Program-made: the position numbers and the translations under genes
NCBI RefSeq assembly: GCF_030272615.1
Contig: NC_081405.1
Coordinates: forward strand, 309,535,374 to 309,599,373
From: Cryptomeria japonica
Lineage: Eukaryota > Streptophyta > Pinopsida > Cupressales > Cupressaceae
Direction: 5' to 3'
DNA: 64,000 bases
Shown: one piece after another, positions 25,261-37,700 of the stretch
Layout: each line of letters begins with the position of its first letter
How positions within the stretch are numbered: the first letter of the stretch is position 1
Notes under the pieces: generated by a model
What the model was told of the DNA's origin: nothing
Seen by the model: the letters and a program-made list of their open reading frames with translations, nothing else
Database searches by the model: none

Positions 25261-26330
25261 TCATCATCTCTAGGATACCACAAATCATAATCAACTATTT
25301 CTTTCAAATATTTGAAAATTCTTTTCATAGCAACAACATTAGAATCCTTAGGATCAAATTCAAATCTAGCAACAACATACACAACATTCATAATATATGG
25401 TCTAGTCCAAGTCAAATACAACAAACTATCAATCATAGATATGTATCTAGTGAGATTTGCTTTAAGAGAATCATCATCCTTTGTCAACTTACATTTGATC
25501 ACCATAGGTTTACCAAAACGCTTTGCATCATCTACACCAAATTTATTCAACAATTACTTCACATACTTAGATTGACATATAAAGATACCTTTATCCAATT
25601 GAGTAATTTGCAATCCCAAAAATAATTTCATCTCACCTATCATAGACATCCCAAACTAATTCTACACATCATTAGAAAACTTCTTGCACAAACCATCATT
25701 TCCACCAAAAATAATATCATCAACAAAAAATTCAATAATTAAGATGTTATCATTATCAATCTTGAAGTATATATTACTATCAGTAGTACCTTTATTGAAT
25801 TCAATCTTCATCAAATACTTATCCAATCTAGCATACCAAGCTCTTACAACTTTCTTTAATCCATACAATGCATTCTTCAACCTACACACCGTATCTTTAT
25901 GATTTGTCAACTGAAAACCATCTAATTGCTCAATTTAGACTTCTTCTTCCTGCTCACCATTAAGAAATGCTGACTTGACATCCATCTAATACACTTTGAA
26001 ATATTTGTAAGAAACATAAGCAAGAAATGATCTATCAACTTTGATTCTATCCACTAGAGCAAAAGTCTCATCAAAATCAATACCTTCCATCTAAGAATAA
26101 CCTTTACAAACAAGTCTTTCTTTATTCCTAACTTCACCTTGTTCATTCAACTTATTCTAGAACACCCATTTAGTTACAATTATATTCTTATCCTTAGGTC
26201 TAGGAACTAAGGTCCATTTATTATTCTTTTCAATTTGATTCAACTCTTCTTCGATATCTTTAACCCAATTTTAATCTTTACATGCTTCATCAATATCTTT
26301 AGGTTCAATATTAGAAATCAAGATATACTC
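25261..26330 (-). pseudogene. Copia reverse transcriptase
   Basis: Reverse transcriptase (RVT_2) on the minus strand. Frame 25910-25662 holds VCRLKNALYGLKKVVRAWY and the catalytic FVDDIIFGG, with the double Asp retained. The fold continues in 25553-25261 (KRFGKPMV, PYIMNVVYVVARF, MKRIFKYLKEI). Upstream, 26330-25915 shows the remaining fingers region in broken frames with several stops. The polymerase is recognisable along its length but cannot be translated whole. Confidence 0.88.
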
Positions 26331-26499
26331 TTCAATAACTCTTCTCCTAGTCATCACACCTCTATTATTATCACCTATAATCTGATTCTCTAAATGATTT
26401 AACCTTACATACCTTGGAGTCTTAGGATTTTCATGATTGTTAGACTCTTGAACTCTTTCTTCTACAGTAGTTTCTCCTTCATTCTCAAGATTTTTAGGA

Positions 26500-27460
26500 G
26501 CAATTTGAACTTGGTTCTAGGTCTTTACTTTCTTTCCTTTATCTACATTGACCATCTGATCATCTGAATCATATCCAGAGTATTTGGGATGATCCTCTTT
26601 TCCTTCATCCACTTTCACATTATCACTTTCAACTATCTTTCTCAATCTCATTATAATACTGGTAAGATTTTCTCTTAGTAGAATAACCAAGAGAAAATCC
26701 TTCATCACATCTAGCATCAAACTTCCCTATATATTCATCTCTTCTAATGTATCATTTACTACCAAAAATTCTAAAATATCTAACTGTAGGAGCATGACCA
26801 AATCATAACTCATAAGGAGTCTTATCAAAATCACCTTTAATATGTATACAGTTGAGAGTGTATACAAAAGTACTCATAGCTTCTCTCCAATAGATATGTG
26901 GAACATTTCCTTCAATCATTGTGATTCTAGTAGCTTCTTGAACGACCTTGTTCTTCCTTTCCACAATACCATTCTACTGAGGGTCCATAGAGAAGATAAT
27001 CATCTCTTCACCCCATGCTCTTCACAAAAATAATTGAACTCATCAGAGGTAAATTCACCACCTTTATCAGATCTCAGACACTTCAACTTCTATACAATGT
27101 CAGTCTCAACCATAGCTTTGAAAATCTTGAACTTCTCCAATGCTTCAGACTTCACCCTTAGGAAATTTACCCACATCATCTTTGAATAGTCATCAATCCA
27201 CAACATGAAATACATATCACCTTGCAATCTTCTCCCTCTAGAGGGACCATACAAATCAGTATGCACAATCTATCCAATATCCCATTAGAAGTATACTATT
27301 TTCTTTTGAATGAAACTCGTGTTTGCTTCCCTAGCTGATATTCCTTACATATTGAATTAGAAGGCTTAAAACTCTTATTCAAATCTCTTATATGTTGAGT
27401 GGAACTTATCTTAACCACGCATTCAAAATTTAAATGACACATCCTTCTATGCCATAACTA
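26500..27460 (-). pseudogene. Copia integrase
   Basis: The minus strand carries the integrase zinc-binding region (WHRRMCHLNF, then ICKEYQLGK, where one of the zinc Cys positions is now Tyr). It continues with core-domain fragments reading HTDLYGPSRGRR, MYFMLWIDDYSKM, LRSDKGGEFTS and KTPYELWFGH-type sequence, followed by the linker containing GYSTKRKSY and an acidic region (26720-26517). Several stops and frameshifts interrupt it. Integrase inserts the cDNA into the host chromosome; this copy is inactive. Confidence 0.83.
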
Positions 27461-27884
27461 ACTTTCATCTACCTGAGAATTTAAACAACTTTTACCACTA
27501 GCATTCAAGAGAAAGATATTACCTTTAGTCATTGTACCTAATGCAATCTCAGTTTTAGAGCTACTCAAGATCTTACATATACCATCCTTGAATTGAAAAT
27601 CATATTCCTTATCAACCATCTATCCAACACTCAAAATATTATTCTTTACAGCTTCAACATACAAGACATCATCAAACTTATGCTTATCATCAAGAGAAAT
27701 AATACCTCTACCACAGATTATACCAACTTTGTCATCTCCAAATCTCACTACACCATCATCATAATTTTCTATACTCACAAGTTTATTCTTATCACCTATC
27801 ATGTGATGAGAATAACCACTACCAAAAATTCATTCATCCTTCTCTTCAACTTTAGCAGCCAAAACTTTCTCTTCAATAATATAG
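27461..27884 (-). pseudogene. Copia protease / GAG-pre-integrase region, cut by a large insertion
   Basis: The minus strand from 27884 reads IIEEKVLAAKVEEKDE, then a stop where a Trp is usual, then IFGSGYSHHMIGDKNKL, and continues to VLYVEAVKNNILSVG. The pepsin-like protease site in this family is normally DSG; here it reads GSG, so the catalytic Asp is lost. The coding sequence stops abruptly at 27884 at the end of the inverted-repeat element. It resumes 24.8 kb away at 52728 (gag zinc knuckle). Confidence 0.83.
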
Positions 27885-28028
27885 CTGGGTAAGTGCACCA
27901 AGTTGTGGTACCAAAAAAGTGTCACTTTTTATCTTTTCATAAAAATGCATCATTGGCATGAAAATTTCATCCAAACCTATGGGTTGGGTGCCCATGGAAA
28001 ATCCAACCCAAAGGGTTGGTATTATCCC

Positions 28029-28175
28029 AAGCAAACTATTTGGCAAGCGCCAAATGCAAAATTTTGAATTTTCACATTTGGTGCATGCAAAAATTGGCGA
28101 ACGCCAAATATGAAAAGTCAATTTTTTGCATTTGGGGAGCACCAAATTTGGTGCGCGCCAAATGTTCTGCATTGT
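28029..28175. repeat. subterminal palindrome cluster (left)
   Basis: Several copies of a motif close to CATTTGGCGAGCGCCAAATG and its halves (tttggcaagcgccaaa, ttggcgaacgccaaa, tttggtgcgcgccaaa), each a near-perfect palindrome. Repeated subterminal motifs are where transposases bind in several DNA-transposon families; that role here is inference. Mirrored at 51755-51880. Confidence 0.75.
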
Positions 28176-28369
28176 CCAATGTGAAGGTATTGTGAGTGTG
28201 TATATTTTCCAATCTAGGCACAAGTTATATCCACCCCCAAAGGAGAATATATACATGAAATATAACATTTAATTATAGCTCTATAGGACTTATAATGTAG
28301 ATTCTAGTTTTTAAAGGATCATATAAAATTTCAGACTGTCAAATTTCAGTAATCAACATGCTCCTATTA

Positions 28370-30126
28370 GCATTCTTTAGCGATGTATCTCACTCTCTTT
28401 ATCTTCCCCAAACTCTAGACCTATCTCTCTCCCTCTCTTGTCTCTCTCACTTCTATATCCTTGACTCTGCCCCTCTCTCTTCTCTCTCACTCTCTTATTG
28501 TTTCTCTCGTAGCCTCCCACTCCTTTCTCTTGGTCAGTACCTATCCCTTTTATCCTTTCTTCCCATATCTAGGGTTGTCCCTACCTCCCTATTCACCTCA
28601 CTGCCTCTCCCTCCCTATATTATTACCCACCTTTCTCTCCCCCTCTAGTTTTATCACTTATCTAATTGTCCACCCTCTATTTCTCTCCCTCCCTCTCCAC
28701 CTTTCTCTCCCTTCTCCTTACCTCTATCTATTTATGAATTCTCTCCCTCTCTTCTCTCTCTCTCTCTCTCCAAACCTATCTATCTCCTCATTCTCTAGGT
28801 CTCTCACTCCTTCCATGTCTACCCCTTTATCCATCTCCTCTTACTCATCTCTTTGTTCTTCTATCTCTTCCATTCTCCCTCCCTCCCCTCTCTAGGTCTC
28901 TACCTTCCTTTCTTCCTCTCTCCCTCTATATCTCCCTCTCCCACTCTCTCATCTTCTCTCTTCCTCTCTTATTCTCTATCTTCATTATCTAGGTCGTTAC
29001 CTCTCCATCCCACCCTCTCTCCCCTCTCTAGGTTTCTCCCTCCCTTCCTCTCCACCTATATACCTCTGCATATAGGTCTCATTATCCACCTCTCTTTATC
29101 CCTCTATATCTATCTCACTTGTCTCTGGCCATCTAGGTCTCTCACCTATCTATATGCCTCCTCTATAGTTCTCTCTATCACTATCTACCTCTCTCTCCCT
29201 CCTCCTTAACCCTTTCCCTTTATTAACTCCCTCCTTTTATCTTCCTCCCCTAACCTCTTTATATCCTCCTTACACAGGTCTCTCACTCCCTCCACATCTA
29301 CCTCTCCATCCATCCCCTCTTACTCCTCTCTTTGTTTTTCTATCTCTTCTCTTCTTCCTCCTTCCCCTATCTAGGTCTCTCCCTTCCTTTCTTCCCCTCT
29401 CCCTCTCTACCTCCCCATGCATACATACACCCATATAAATCTCACTTCCCCACTTTTTAATTCTCTCTTCCTCTTTTATTTTCCCTCTCTCTACATTCTA
29501 TGTCATCAACTCTCTGCCACCTCTCTAGGTTTATCACTTCCTTCTTCTCCACCTATCTACCTCTGCACCATGTCTCATTACTCACCTCTCTCTCTCCCCC
29601 CTCTATATATCTCATTCCTCTCTCTTTTCATCTAGGTCTCTCATCTCTCTTTCCCAATATAGTTCTCCCACCTATCTATTTGTCTATTCTCCAGTTCTCC
29701 CCCTCTCTCTTCCACTCTATCTCCCTCCCTCTTTACCCCTATTTATTTTTTAACTCTCTTCTCCTCTTCTCTCTTTCCCCCCAGCTCTCTATATTCTCCT
29801 TCCCTAGGTCTTGTAGTCCCTACAAGTCTACCTCTCCCTCAATCCCCTCATACTCTTCTCTTATCCCTCCCTCCCATTTATAGGCATCTTCATTTTTTTC
29901 TTCCCCTCTCCCTCTCTATTTCCCTCTCCCTCCTTATCCCTGTCTCTCTCTCCCTTCCCTACTAATTCTTATTCTCTCATTACCATCTACATCATCAGCT
30001 TTCCATCACACCCTCTTTACCCCTCTCTAGGTTTCTCCCCCATTTCCTCTCCACCTCTCTACATCTCTATAGATATCTCATTACCGACATCTCTCTATCC
30101 CCCTCCATCTATCTCAACCCTCTCTC
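28370..30126. repeat. CT-rich low-complexity arm
   Basis: Almost pure pyrimidine on this strand, built on a loose CTCTCTAGGTCTCTC motif spaced irregularly. It is mirrored as purine-rich DNA at 50085-51530. All long Ser/Leu/Pro-rich translations here are artefacts of the composition. The CACTA element sits at its inner edge, and ~50 bp of CT-rich DNA continues beyond it at 47777-47830. Confidence 0.9.
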
Positions 30127-30158
30127 CACTAATACATTTGGGGTCAAATTCTGACGGA
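30127..30158 (+). repeat. CACTA left terminal inverted repeat
   Basis: Matches 47745-47776 in reverse complement at roughly three quarters of positions over ~31 bases, including the shared GGTCAAA core. Preceded by the target duplication CTC. Confidence 0.83.
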
Positions 30159-30205
30159 GGTTTCCGACGGACAAGGAGCATTGTGTGAAAATTTGATTTT
30201 TTTTT

Positions 30206-30251
30206 TAAAATGCCCGTGTTCGTCGGAATTCCGACAACATCGGGCATTTTA
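30206..30251. repeat. perfect-to-near-perfect hairpin in CACTA left subterminal region
   Basis: A 46-base palindrome centred on GTCGGAATTCCGAC (centre 30228/30229), with arms TAAAATGCCCG / CGGGCATTTTA and two mismatches. The same TCGGAATTC word recurs in the right subterminal hairpin, consistent with a transposase-binding motif (inference). Confidence 0.8.
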
Positions 30252-31094
30252 TTAAAAAAAAAAAGACAACTCATTTTCATTTTGAAAGCAAGTCGCGCTT
30301 GCCCCCCCCCCACTGGAGCAATCTCTACACTGCAAGCAAGGGTTTTTGGCTAAAGTTTCCACCTCTGGCTCGCTTTTGTCCACCTCTGGCCTCATCTTTG
30401 TTTCCTGGTATGTATGTATGGTGGATTCATTGTTATTCTCGTGCCAATAAAATCTATTAGCTAATCTAAAACAATGACATTCACCTTCTTAACTGACTCT
30501 AGAAATGTTTGTTGCCTCCCTCAAGCCACTCAAGAATGCACCATGCATTGTTGCAGGGTAATGCCTATTGGTGGCCTCTCCTACAAAAAAAACCCTACCA
30601 TCTCCCATGCTATCTGCTAATATATCATTTCCGATTAATTAAATCAAATGATGCAAATAGAAAGAACAAGTACTCAAAATTAATTTGTAACAAACAGTTT
30701 CAAATTTCATCATTGTTTATTTTTACAGAAATGCTTTTATGTCTTTATATTGGTAGCCTCTAAATCTTCTTTTAGAGGATTCTTCACTAGGTCATCACGG
30801 CCAGATGCCCCAATTGCAACATTTGAATAGGAACCAAGACTGAAGGGATTACTACCCCATCTCGTGAACACTGTTTGGAGAGGATCAGGGACTTGCACAC
30901 CTCTTGGCCCATAAATACTTGCATAGGCCAGCTAATTGGTCAATACATACACAAACATTTAATTTCCAACTTGCTAAATTCAAAACAACACATACCCAAT
31001 CATTAGTTTACCAAATTCAAAAAACAATAGATACCATAATTTGTTTAACCTAATCGCTCATTTCAAACATCTTTGAAAATTGTGAAGTCTCATA
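30252..31094. other. CACTA 5' region, no gene recognised
   Basis: Includes a C10 run at 30302-30311. A small open frame at 30509-30763 (plus) has no domain I recognise. It probably contains the element's promoter and leader. Confidence 0.45.
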
Positions 31095-33480
31095 AATTGT
31101 GAAGGTAAAAATCAAGAATGGGTATCCCCTATGAAGGATTAATGATCTCTTTGATCATATGAGATGATCTATAATATTATCTAAGATAGGTCCCTTAGAT
31201 ATGGCTGCCACAAATTGAGGATTAAGGAAGAGGATATTTAAAAGCTAGATTTTAGGACTTATTATGGCTACCACGATTTCACATTAGTGTCATTTGAGTC
31301 AAATAATGCTACAAGTTTCATGAATTTATTGAACATTGCACCAAGAGATTGAGGATAGTTTTATAATTCTTAAGGGAGAATAAGATCTTTGGTAAGCTAT
31401 TCAAGTGTACTTTCTACAAGGACAAGGTGAATTATCCACACCTTATGATTTTAGTGGGAGGGATTGTAGTTGATCTAGAGAAAATAAAAGCAATTGTGGG
31501 GTTGCCTACACCACATAATGTAACTAAAATATAGAGCTTCACGGGACTTGCAAGATACTACAATAAGTTTGTATAAGGATTTTCTAAAATTGTAGCACCA
31601 ATCACTTCACTCCACAGAAAGGGAAAATATTTGAGTGGAATGAGAAGTGTGACCAAGCTTTCCAATTTTTGAAGAAGCTCATTTCAGATCCTATATTGAC
31701 TGTAGCCAATCCAAATGGGTAATTCATGGTGATAACAAAGGGAATTAAGATAAGGAGTAGGAGGAGTGCTAATGTAAAATGGGCAAGTGGTTGCTTATTA
31801 GTCTAGTCCAAGTTGAAATAATATAAGTTAAACTTTGCATCCCATGACCTAGAGTTATTAGCCATAGTTCATGTGCTTTAGATGTGGAGGCACTATCTTT
31901 TGGGTAAGCCTTTTGAATTGAAGATGGACGACCTAGGCCTTAAATATATATTTACTCAACCCAATCTCAATGCTCATAAAAATAGATGGATATAGTTTCT
32001 TATTGAATATAAATTTGGGATTGAATACATTAAGGAGATGAAACATAGATAAATAGATGCTCTTAGTAGAAGAAGGCATCTAGCAGGCATGATTACTACA
32101 AGGTCTAATTTGAAAAAGTGGCTTATAATCTTCAAAGAGATTATTCCATGATGGAGAAATATGTAGAGAAAAACCCCTTGGACCATCAATTTAATAGATA
32201 TTTATTTAAGTTGGATGGATTATTAAGATACCAAGGGAGAATGTACATTCTAAACATAGGGATTCGAGGAAGTTGATCTTAGAGGAGATCCACAACACAC
32301 CATGGTAGAAAAATTGAGATCTTTATATTTTTAGCCAAGACTCGAGAAGGATGAGATTGAATTTGTAGCTTGATGATTGGAGAGCAAACATGATTACTAC
32401 AAGGAGATGAAACATAGAAAAATAGATGCCCTTAGTAGAAGAAGGCATCTAGCAGCCATTATTATTAAAAGGTCTAATTTGAGAAATTGGTTCATAATTT
32501 TCAAAGATATTATTCCATAATGGAGAAAGATGTAGAGAAAAACCCCTTGCACCATCGATTCAATAGATATTTGTTTTAGTTAGATGGATTATTAAGATAC
32601 CAAGGGAGAATGTACATTCTAAACTTAGGGATTTGAGGAGGTTGATGTTAGAGGAGATCCACAGCACACCTTATTCAAGGTGCCTAGGACTAGCCAAGAT
32701 GGTAGGAAAATTGAGATCTTTATATTTTTAGCCAAGAATCGAGAAGGATGAGATTGAATTTGTAGCTTGATGATTGGAGTGCAAACAAGCCAAGACTAAG
32801 CATATACACCTAGTAGGGTTTGTATACTCACATGACATACTTAAATATAAATGACAAGTTATTAGCATGGATTTAATTTAAGGGTTGCCGATATAAAAGA
32901 ATAAACATGATGTCATTTTGGTAGTTGTGGATAAGTTGACCAAGGTAGCATACTTCACCCAAAGGATTTTTTAGGATGGATTGTTTACATTAGCTAAGAA
33001 GTTTATCTGAGAGATATTTCATTTGAATTGAGTACTTGAGATGATCATATCAAAATGAGATACTCATATAATTTCTAAATTTTGGAAAATATTGAATGAA
33101 ATATTTGGGATAATATTGAATTTTAGTTTGACATACTACCCACAGACAAATTGACAAACAAAAATAGTGAAGCAAGTAGTCGAAGACCTCCTTAGGATGT
33201 ATTCCATGGATTAATAGTCTACGTTGGAGGAGTATATTCCATTGGAAGAGTTTGCATATAATAACTCCTATCATGCATCTTTGGGTATGACACCATTTAA
33301 ATATCTTTATGGATGAAAGTATTGTCCACATATCATTTGGGATATCTAGTTGAAGACAAGATTGGAATTGATTCAAATATTCTTAGGAGATACATGATGA
33401 AATGAGATTAACCAAGGGGTGGTTAAAGGAGGTAGAAAACATATAGAAGAGCTATGCACATAAGAATGGTACTTTCAAAA
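31095..33480 (+). pseudogene. Ty3/gypsy pol fragment (reverse transcriptase, RNase H, integrase)
   Basis: The plus strand in shifting frames reads as a Ty3/gypsy pol. Reverse-transcriptase pieces such as EYPLPRINDLFDHMR lie near 31115-31170, and YYGYHDFTLVSFESNNA near 31260. The connection region VDLEKIKAIVGLPTPHNVTK is at ~31460-31530, and RNase H pieces ASHDLELLAIVHVL and GIEYIKEMKHR at ~31840-32050. Integrase pieces (VILVVVDKLTKVAYFT, YYPQTN, YIPLEEFAYNNSYHASLGMTPFKYLYG) lie at 32910-33315. There are many stops and no LTRs, so it is an old fragment captured by or inserted into the CACTA element. Confidence 0.85.
32032..32788 (+). repeat. tandem duplication within the gypsy fragment
   Basis: The ~370-bp segment starting AAGGAGATGAAACATAG occurs at 32032 and again at 32401, ending with 'ttgatgattggag.gcaaaca' near 32386 and 32786. 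Copy 1 lacks ~32 bp present in copy 2 (after 'acacacc'). The junction carries the microhomology tgattactacaagg, so the duplication probably arose by slippage or unequal exchange at that word. Confidence 0.85.
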
Positions 33481-33559
33481 CAAAGTCTTTTTTAGGGTTA
33501 AACATCATAAGATTTCTATATCATTGGGAAAATTAGCTAAACTAGTACCTAGAATTGTA

Positions 33560-33663
33560 GGTCTATTTGATGTGTCAGAAGTAATAACTGTGGTTACATA
33601 TATACTTTATCTACTGTGGTCTATTTGATGTGTCAGAAGTAATAACTGTGGTTACATATATAC
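33560..33663. repeat. 46-bp perfect tandem repeat, period 58
   Basis: The segment beginning GGTCTATTTGATGTGTCAGA and ending GGTTACATATATAC occurs identically at 33560-33605 and 33618-33663. The perfect identity shows this duplication is much younger than the surrounding decayed gypsy sequence. Confidence 0.9.
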
Positions 33664-34787
33664 ATCTACACACATCCTATTCTAAACTGACCAAAAAAGT
33701 AGAAATCTCATGATGATAGAAATACGTTATAGTAACCATAGATATTCATGTAGACATGCTAGAAATGCATCATGTTAATGTTTGTAGCTTTAGTCGAATG
33801 ATCATTTAGAATACTAGTGAGTCACTGTTTTAGAGTTGATTTCCATTCACTTGCTTACTCTCCACCATACATTGGAGTTTGTAAAGCTTTAAACCTCCTT
33901 CTATTTGTTTGCAAACAAGATCAAGGAGTGGTTTTTGACCCTACCCATGGGTTTTGAGGTTGCCAAGATCAATTAATGATCTTTTAGGCAAAGTAGTAAC
34001 GCCCAGCTGGCTGTCACAATCAATTATGACTGATTTTTACACTTTTGTTGAAGTTGTTTATGCTATCTTCCTCTTCCAAATAGTAGGTATGAAGGACAAC
34101 AAGCATCCAAAGATAGGGCATTAATAAAGAGCACAAATCAGACCTTTGGGAAAGAGTTTAGACAGTGTAAAGTGCAGGTCCAAAGTGAAAAACCAATGAA
34201 AGGGCAAAAATGCAGTCATAATTAACTTGACAGTGAACAACTTATTGTTTTGTAATTGCCAATGCCTTTTTGTGCAGGGCTAATGTGATTCTCTTGTGTC
34301 TCTAATGATAGACATGTTCTCATGTTCTAGAATGTAATTGGTTTTCATACTAAAGATGTGTTTGTAGAAAGCAAGAAAGGAAAAGTTGTCAATGTTGCAT
34401 ACTCCTTATGAGCAACTTTTGTAAACCTTGTTCTCTAACCCTTGGAAGGTGTAAAACCGTCTTTTCATGGCCTAATTAGCTTAGAATACTCAAAAATGTC
34501 TCTCAGAAATTCTGCAACAGGCAAACTTTTAGTATGAATTTGTAGACACAATGCTCAGAAATTCACACAATCAGCTACATTAAATACGTTCTCTATTAAG
34601 TTCAATGTTTTAAGATGAAAAAGAAGAGTTAAATGGTTTTGGTTCGATTTGCAATTTTTGTGAAGCTTTTGCATTGAAGTTTCCATAGCCTGATTTTTTT
34701 GCCTGTGAAGAAAGACCATGTCAAATAATATTAGCAAAGAACAAAATAAGGAGACAACTGCTAGATTATGGTCTAACTCGAAAAGAA
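33664..34787. other. spacer upstream of the CACTA TNP2 gene
   Basis: No coding domain recognised. The gypsy similarity fades before ~33560. The first TNP2 exon or exons may lie at the right end of this stretch, but I could not find a convincing start codon in frame. Confidence 0.45.
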
Positions 34788-37700
34788 AAGGTGATGGAAA
34801 ATTTGTCCCTGCAAAATTTGTAAGGGCTTAAAGACTAGAAGACTTCTAATCAAAATAGCTAAGAAACATTGTAGGCAGCATGGTCACATTGAAGGGGGAC
34901 ATGATTATCATCCACTAGTAAGTTGTTCATTATATCATTGTAACAATTTATATACATAAGAAATCACTTGATAATGAGATCATGATCACGGTTTATTTAT
35001 GTATATCAATTTTATATAGGTGGAGCACCCTAGAGCACATGGTATGGATCAACAAAACCCTGAGAATATGATTTTGGAAGTGGAGGAACATGGAGGTGTG
35101 AATATCAAAGCTAAAGATAATGATCCCATGGAAGATGACGATCATGCACCAGAAAACATAATTGAAGATGATGGTACAAATACATTAATCCATGACACAT
35201 TTAGTATTGGCACAACTGATCATGATGGTCAGGATGACCTTGATGTTCATGATTTACCTCTTCTTGAGAAGGCATATGAGCCCCTTTACAAAGGCTCCCA
35301 AACAACTCTTCTCTTTGTTGTAATGTTGTTGGTGAACTTGAAGGTTATGAATGGTTTATCCAACATAACAATCTCTCGTATGTTAAGGTGTGTCATACAT
35401 GTCATTACAATTAATAAATGGTGAATCATGTACCATTAATATTCTTTATATTAACACCTCAAAAAAAAAATTTGTTGTAGATTGATAGGTGAGTTTTTCT
35501 TACCACCATCAAATATTCTACCTCACTCATACCGAGAATTATCTCCCATTATGAAAGATATTGGAATGGAGTATCAAACAATAGATGCTTGTCCCAATGA
35601 TCATATTATATATCATAAACAACATGAATTTGGAACATAATGCCCTGAATGTCATATCAGTAGATATCGAATAGATCAAATAACAAAAAAGGTGTCTCGC
35701 AAGGTTCTTCGTTATATTCCCATAATTCCACGTATGCAATGATTATTCAGGTGCACTAGCTTGGCACAATTTATGGATTACCGTGCATGCAATAGAATTT
35801 GAGATGACATTATTCGAATGCCTACGGATGGTTTAGCATTTATGGACATAGAGGAAAAGCAGCCACACTTTAAAGAAGAACCTTGTAATCTCAGGCTTTC
35901 ATTGGCAGTGGACGGTGTCAATCCATTTGGAGAGTTGAGATCTGTTTACTCGGTGTGGCCTATTTTTGTTATCAACAATAATATTCCTCCATGGATGTCA
36001 ATAAAGAGGGAGTACATAATGTTGGCAATGATTGTTCCAGGTATTTTATCATTTAATAGCATCTACATTTAATTATAAATATTGCAGTAAAATGGTCATA
36101 ATAATTATGTAATGTTTTTGTTCATTCCACTAGGCAAGTACCAAGTTAAAGATATGAATGTATATATTGAGCCTCTTATCGACGAGTTGCTGGAGTTATG
36201 GAATGGTGTGACCATGTGTGACATCTCTAGACCAATAGGAAAAAGACAATTTCAATTCCATGCAATGCTTGTATGGACAATACATGATGCCCCAGGGCTA
36301 ACACATTTTTGTGGTACGTTATAGTGTTCAAGTTGTGCATGATAATTATAATTATAAAAATTAACAGATTTAATAGAATTATACATTATCTTGTAGGTCT
36401 TCAAACAAAGGGAAAATTTGCATGTCCAGTTTGTGGTCCAAAGATGAAATCCCATCATTCAAAAAGTTTAGGAAAGCAGGTGTTTGATGAGTATAGGCAC
36501 TTCCTTCACAAAAATCATAAGTACCGGAATACTGAAAAACATCTTTTCAATGGGAAAGAAGAGACTACATCAAAGCCACAAAGAATGACTCCTCATTTAT
36601 GGAAGTTGGAATATAATAGAATTAATCATCAAGGTCATGTCATTCCATCTAATGGTTTATGTTTGGAATTTGAATTTTTCTATCGTGTTTTGTTTACTAA
36701 TGATGTAATTGATGATACTGAAGGTCATCAAGGCATGGATGGCCACCTTCCAAAGGGACTAAAAAGTTATCCCAGATAATTCAGTAGGTTGCCTTACTAC
36801 GAGCAGCTACAAATTGTGCATTTGTTTGATACAAATGCATATTGGAAAGAATATAACAGAGACATTATAGAAAATATTGGATGGAAGGCGTGACAAAGAA
36901 AAAATTATCAAAATTTGTAGTGACATTGTGGAATCCAATCATGCAATGAAAAATGTCATTCAATAAAATAGCAATGGAGATTAGATTAATATAAGTGCCC
37001 TTCCTTGGTTATTAACAGAGCAACAAAGCAATTCTATAAAAGAAGTCATACGAAAAATTCAATTTCTCACAGGATTTGCTGCAAACATAAACAATCTCAT
37101 ATCAAAGAAGAGTGAATTTGGGCTAGGGATGAAAATGCATGATTGGCATACCTTCATTAAGGTAATTTGTGTTCTTGTGTATTTACTATATATTTGTATA
37201 CTGCGCATGTACTTTTCATTGTATTATGTTAGAAAACAATGAAAAGATCATTTTATAATTGTTGCAGTACGTTCTACCTCTATCTCTACCAGACCACTTT
37301 GACAATAATATCAAGCAAGTCATATATGATCTTGGAAAATACATGAGGTAAGTAGTGATGTTTGTTCAATTTGTTGTATATATATTATATTTGCCATTTG
37401 TTTTACTTGTTATGCAATATATTTGTATATTATTTTTTAAAGTCTCGTTTATATATTTTTGCATCTTCAATCTCTTTAATTAGGTGGTTGTCATCTAAAG
37501 AAATATTGGAAGAGAAAAATCCCTCATCTAATGTGTGAAATGCAAAAGTGTCTACCTTCAACTTTTTTCAATGCACAAGAACACTACCTCATACACCAAG
37601 TTGAGGAGATCGAATTGTGTGGACCTGTACACACTAGGTCAATGTGGATGGTTGAGAGGCACTTGAAATTTTTGAATGCTTTGGTTCGACAAAGAGCACA

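Larger units (their letters stand above)
27886..30126 (+). repeat. left arm of the giant inverted repeat
   Basis: Order from the end inward: terminus TGGGTAAGTGCACC, 'tttttatctttt..ataaaa', the CAAATG palindrome cluster, TTCTGCATTGTCCAATGTGA, 'ctataggac..ataatgtag', ATTAGCATTCTTTAGC, then 1.75 kb of CT-rich DNA. The same order occurs inverted at 52725-50080. The right arm has ~640 extra bases near its terminus (52000-52640). Confidence 0.85.

Noticed and set aside
27873-28268. Minus-strand 131-aa frame crossing the foldback left end
   Set aside because: Spans the junction between Copia and the inverted-repeat element and repeats the palindrome motif; not a gene.
28358-29883. Several long Ser/Leu/Pro-rich plus-strand frames
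   Set aside because: They arise from CT-rich simple sequence, which rarely contains stops in these frames; the mirrored purine arm gives the same effect on the other strand.
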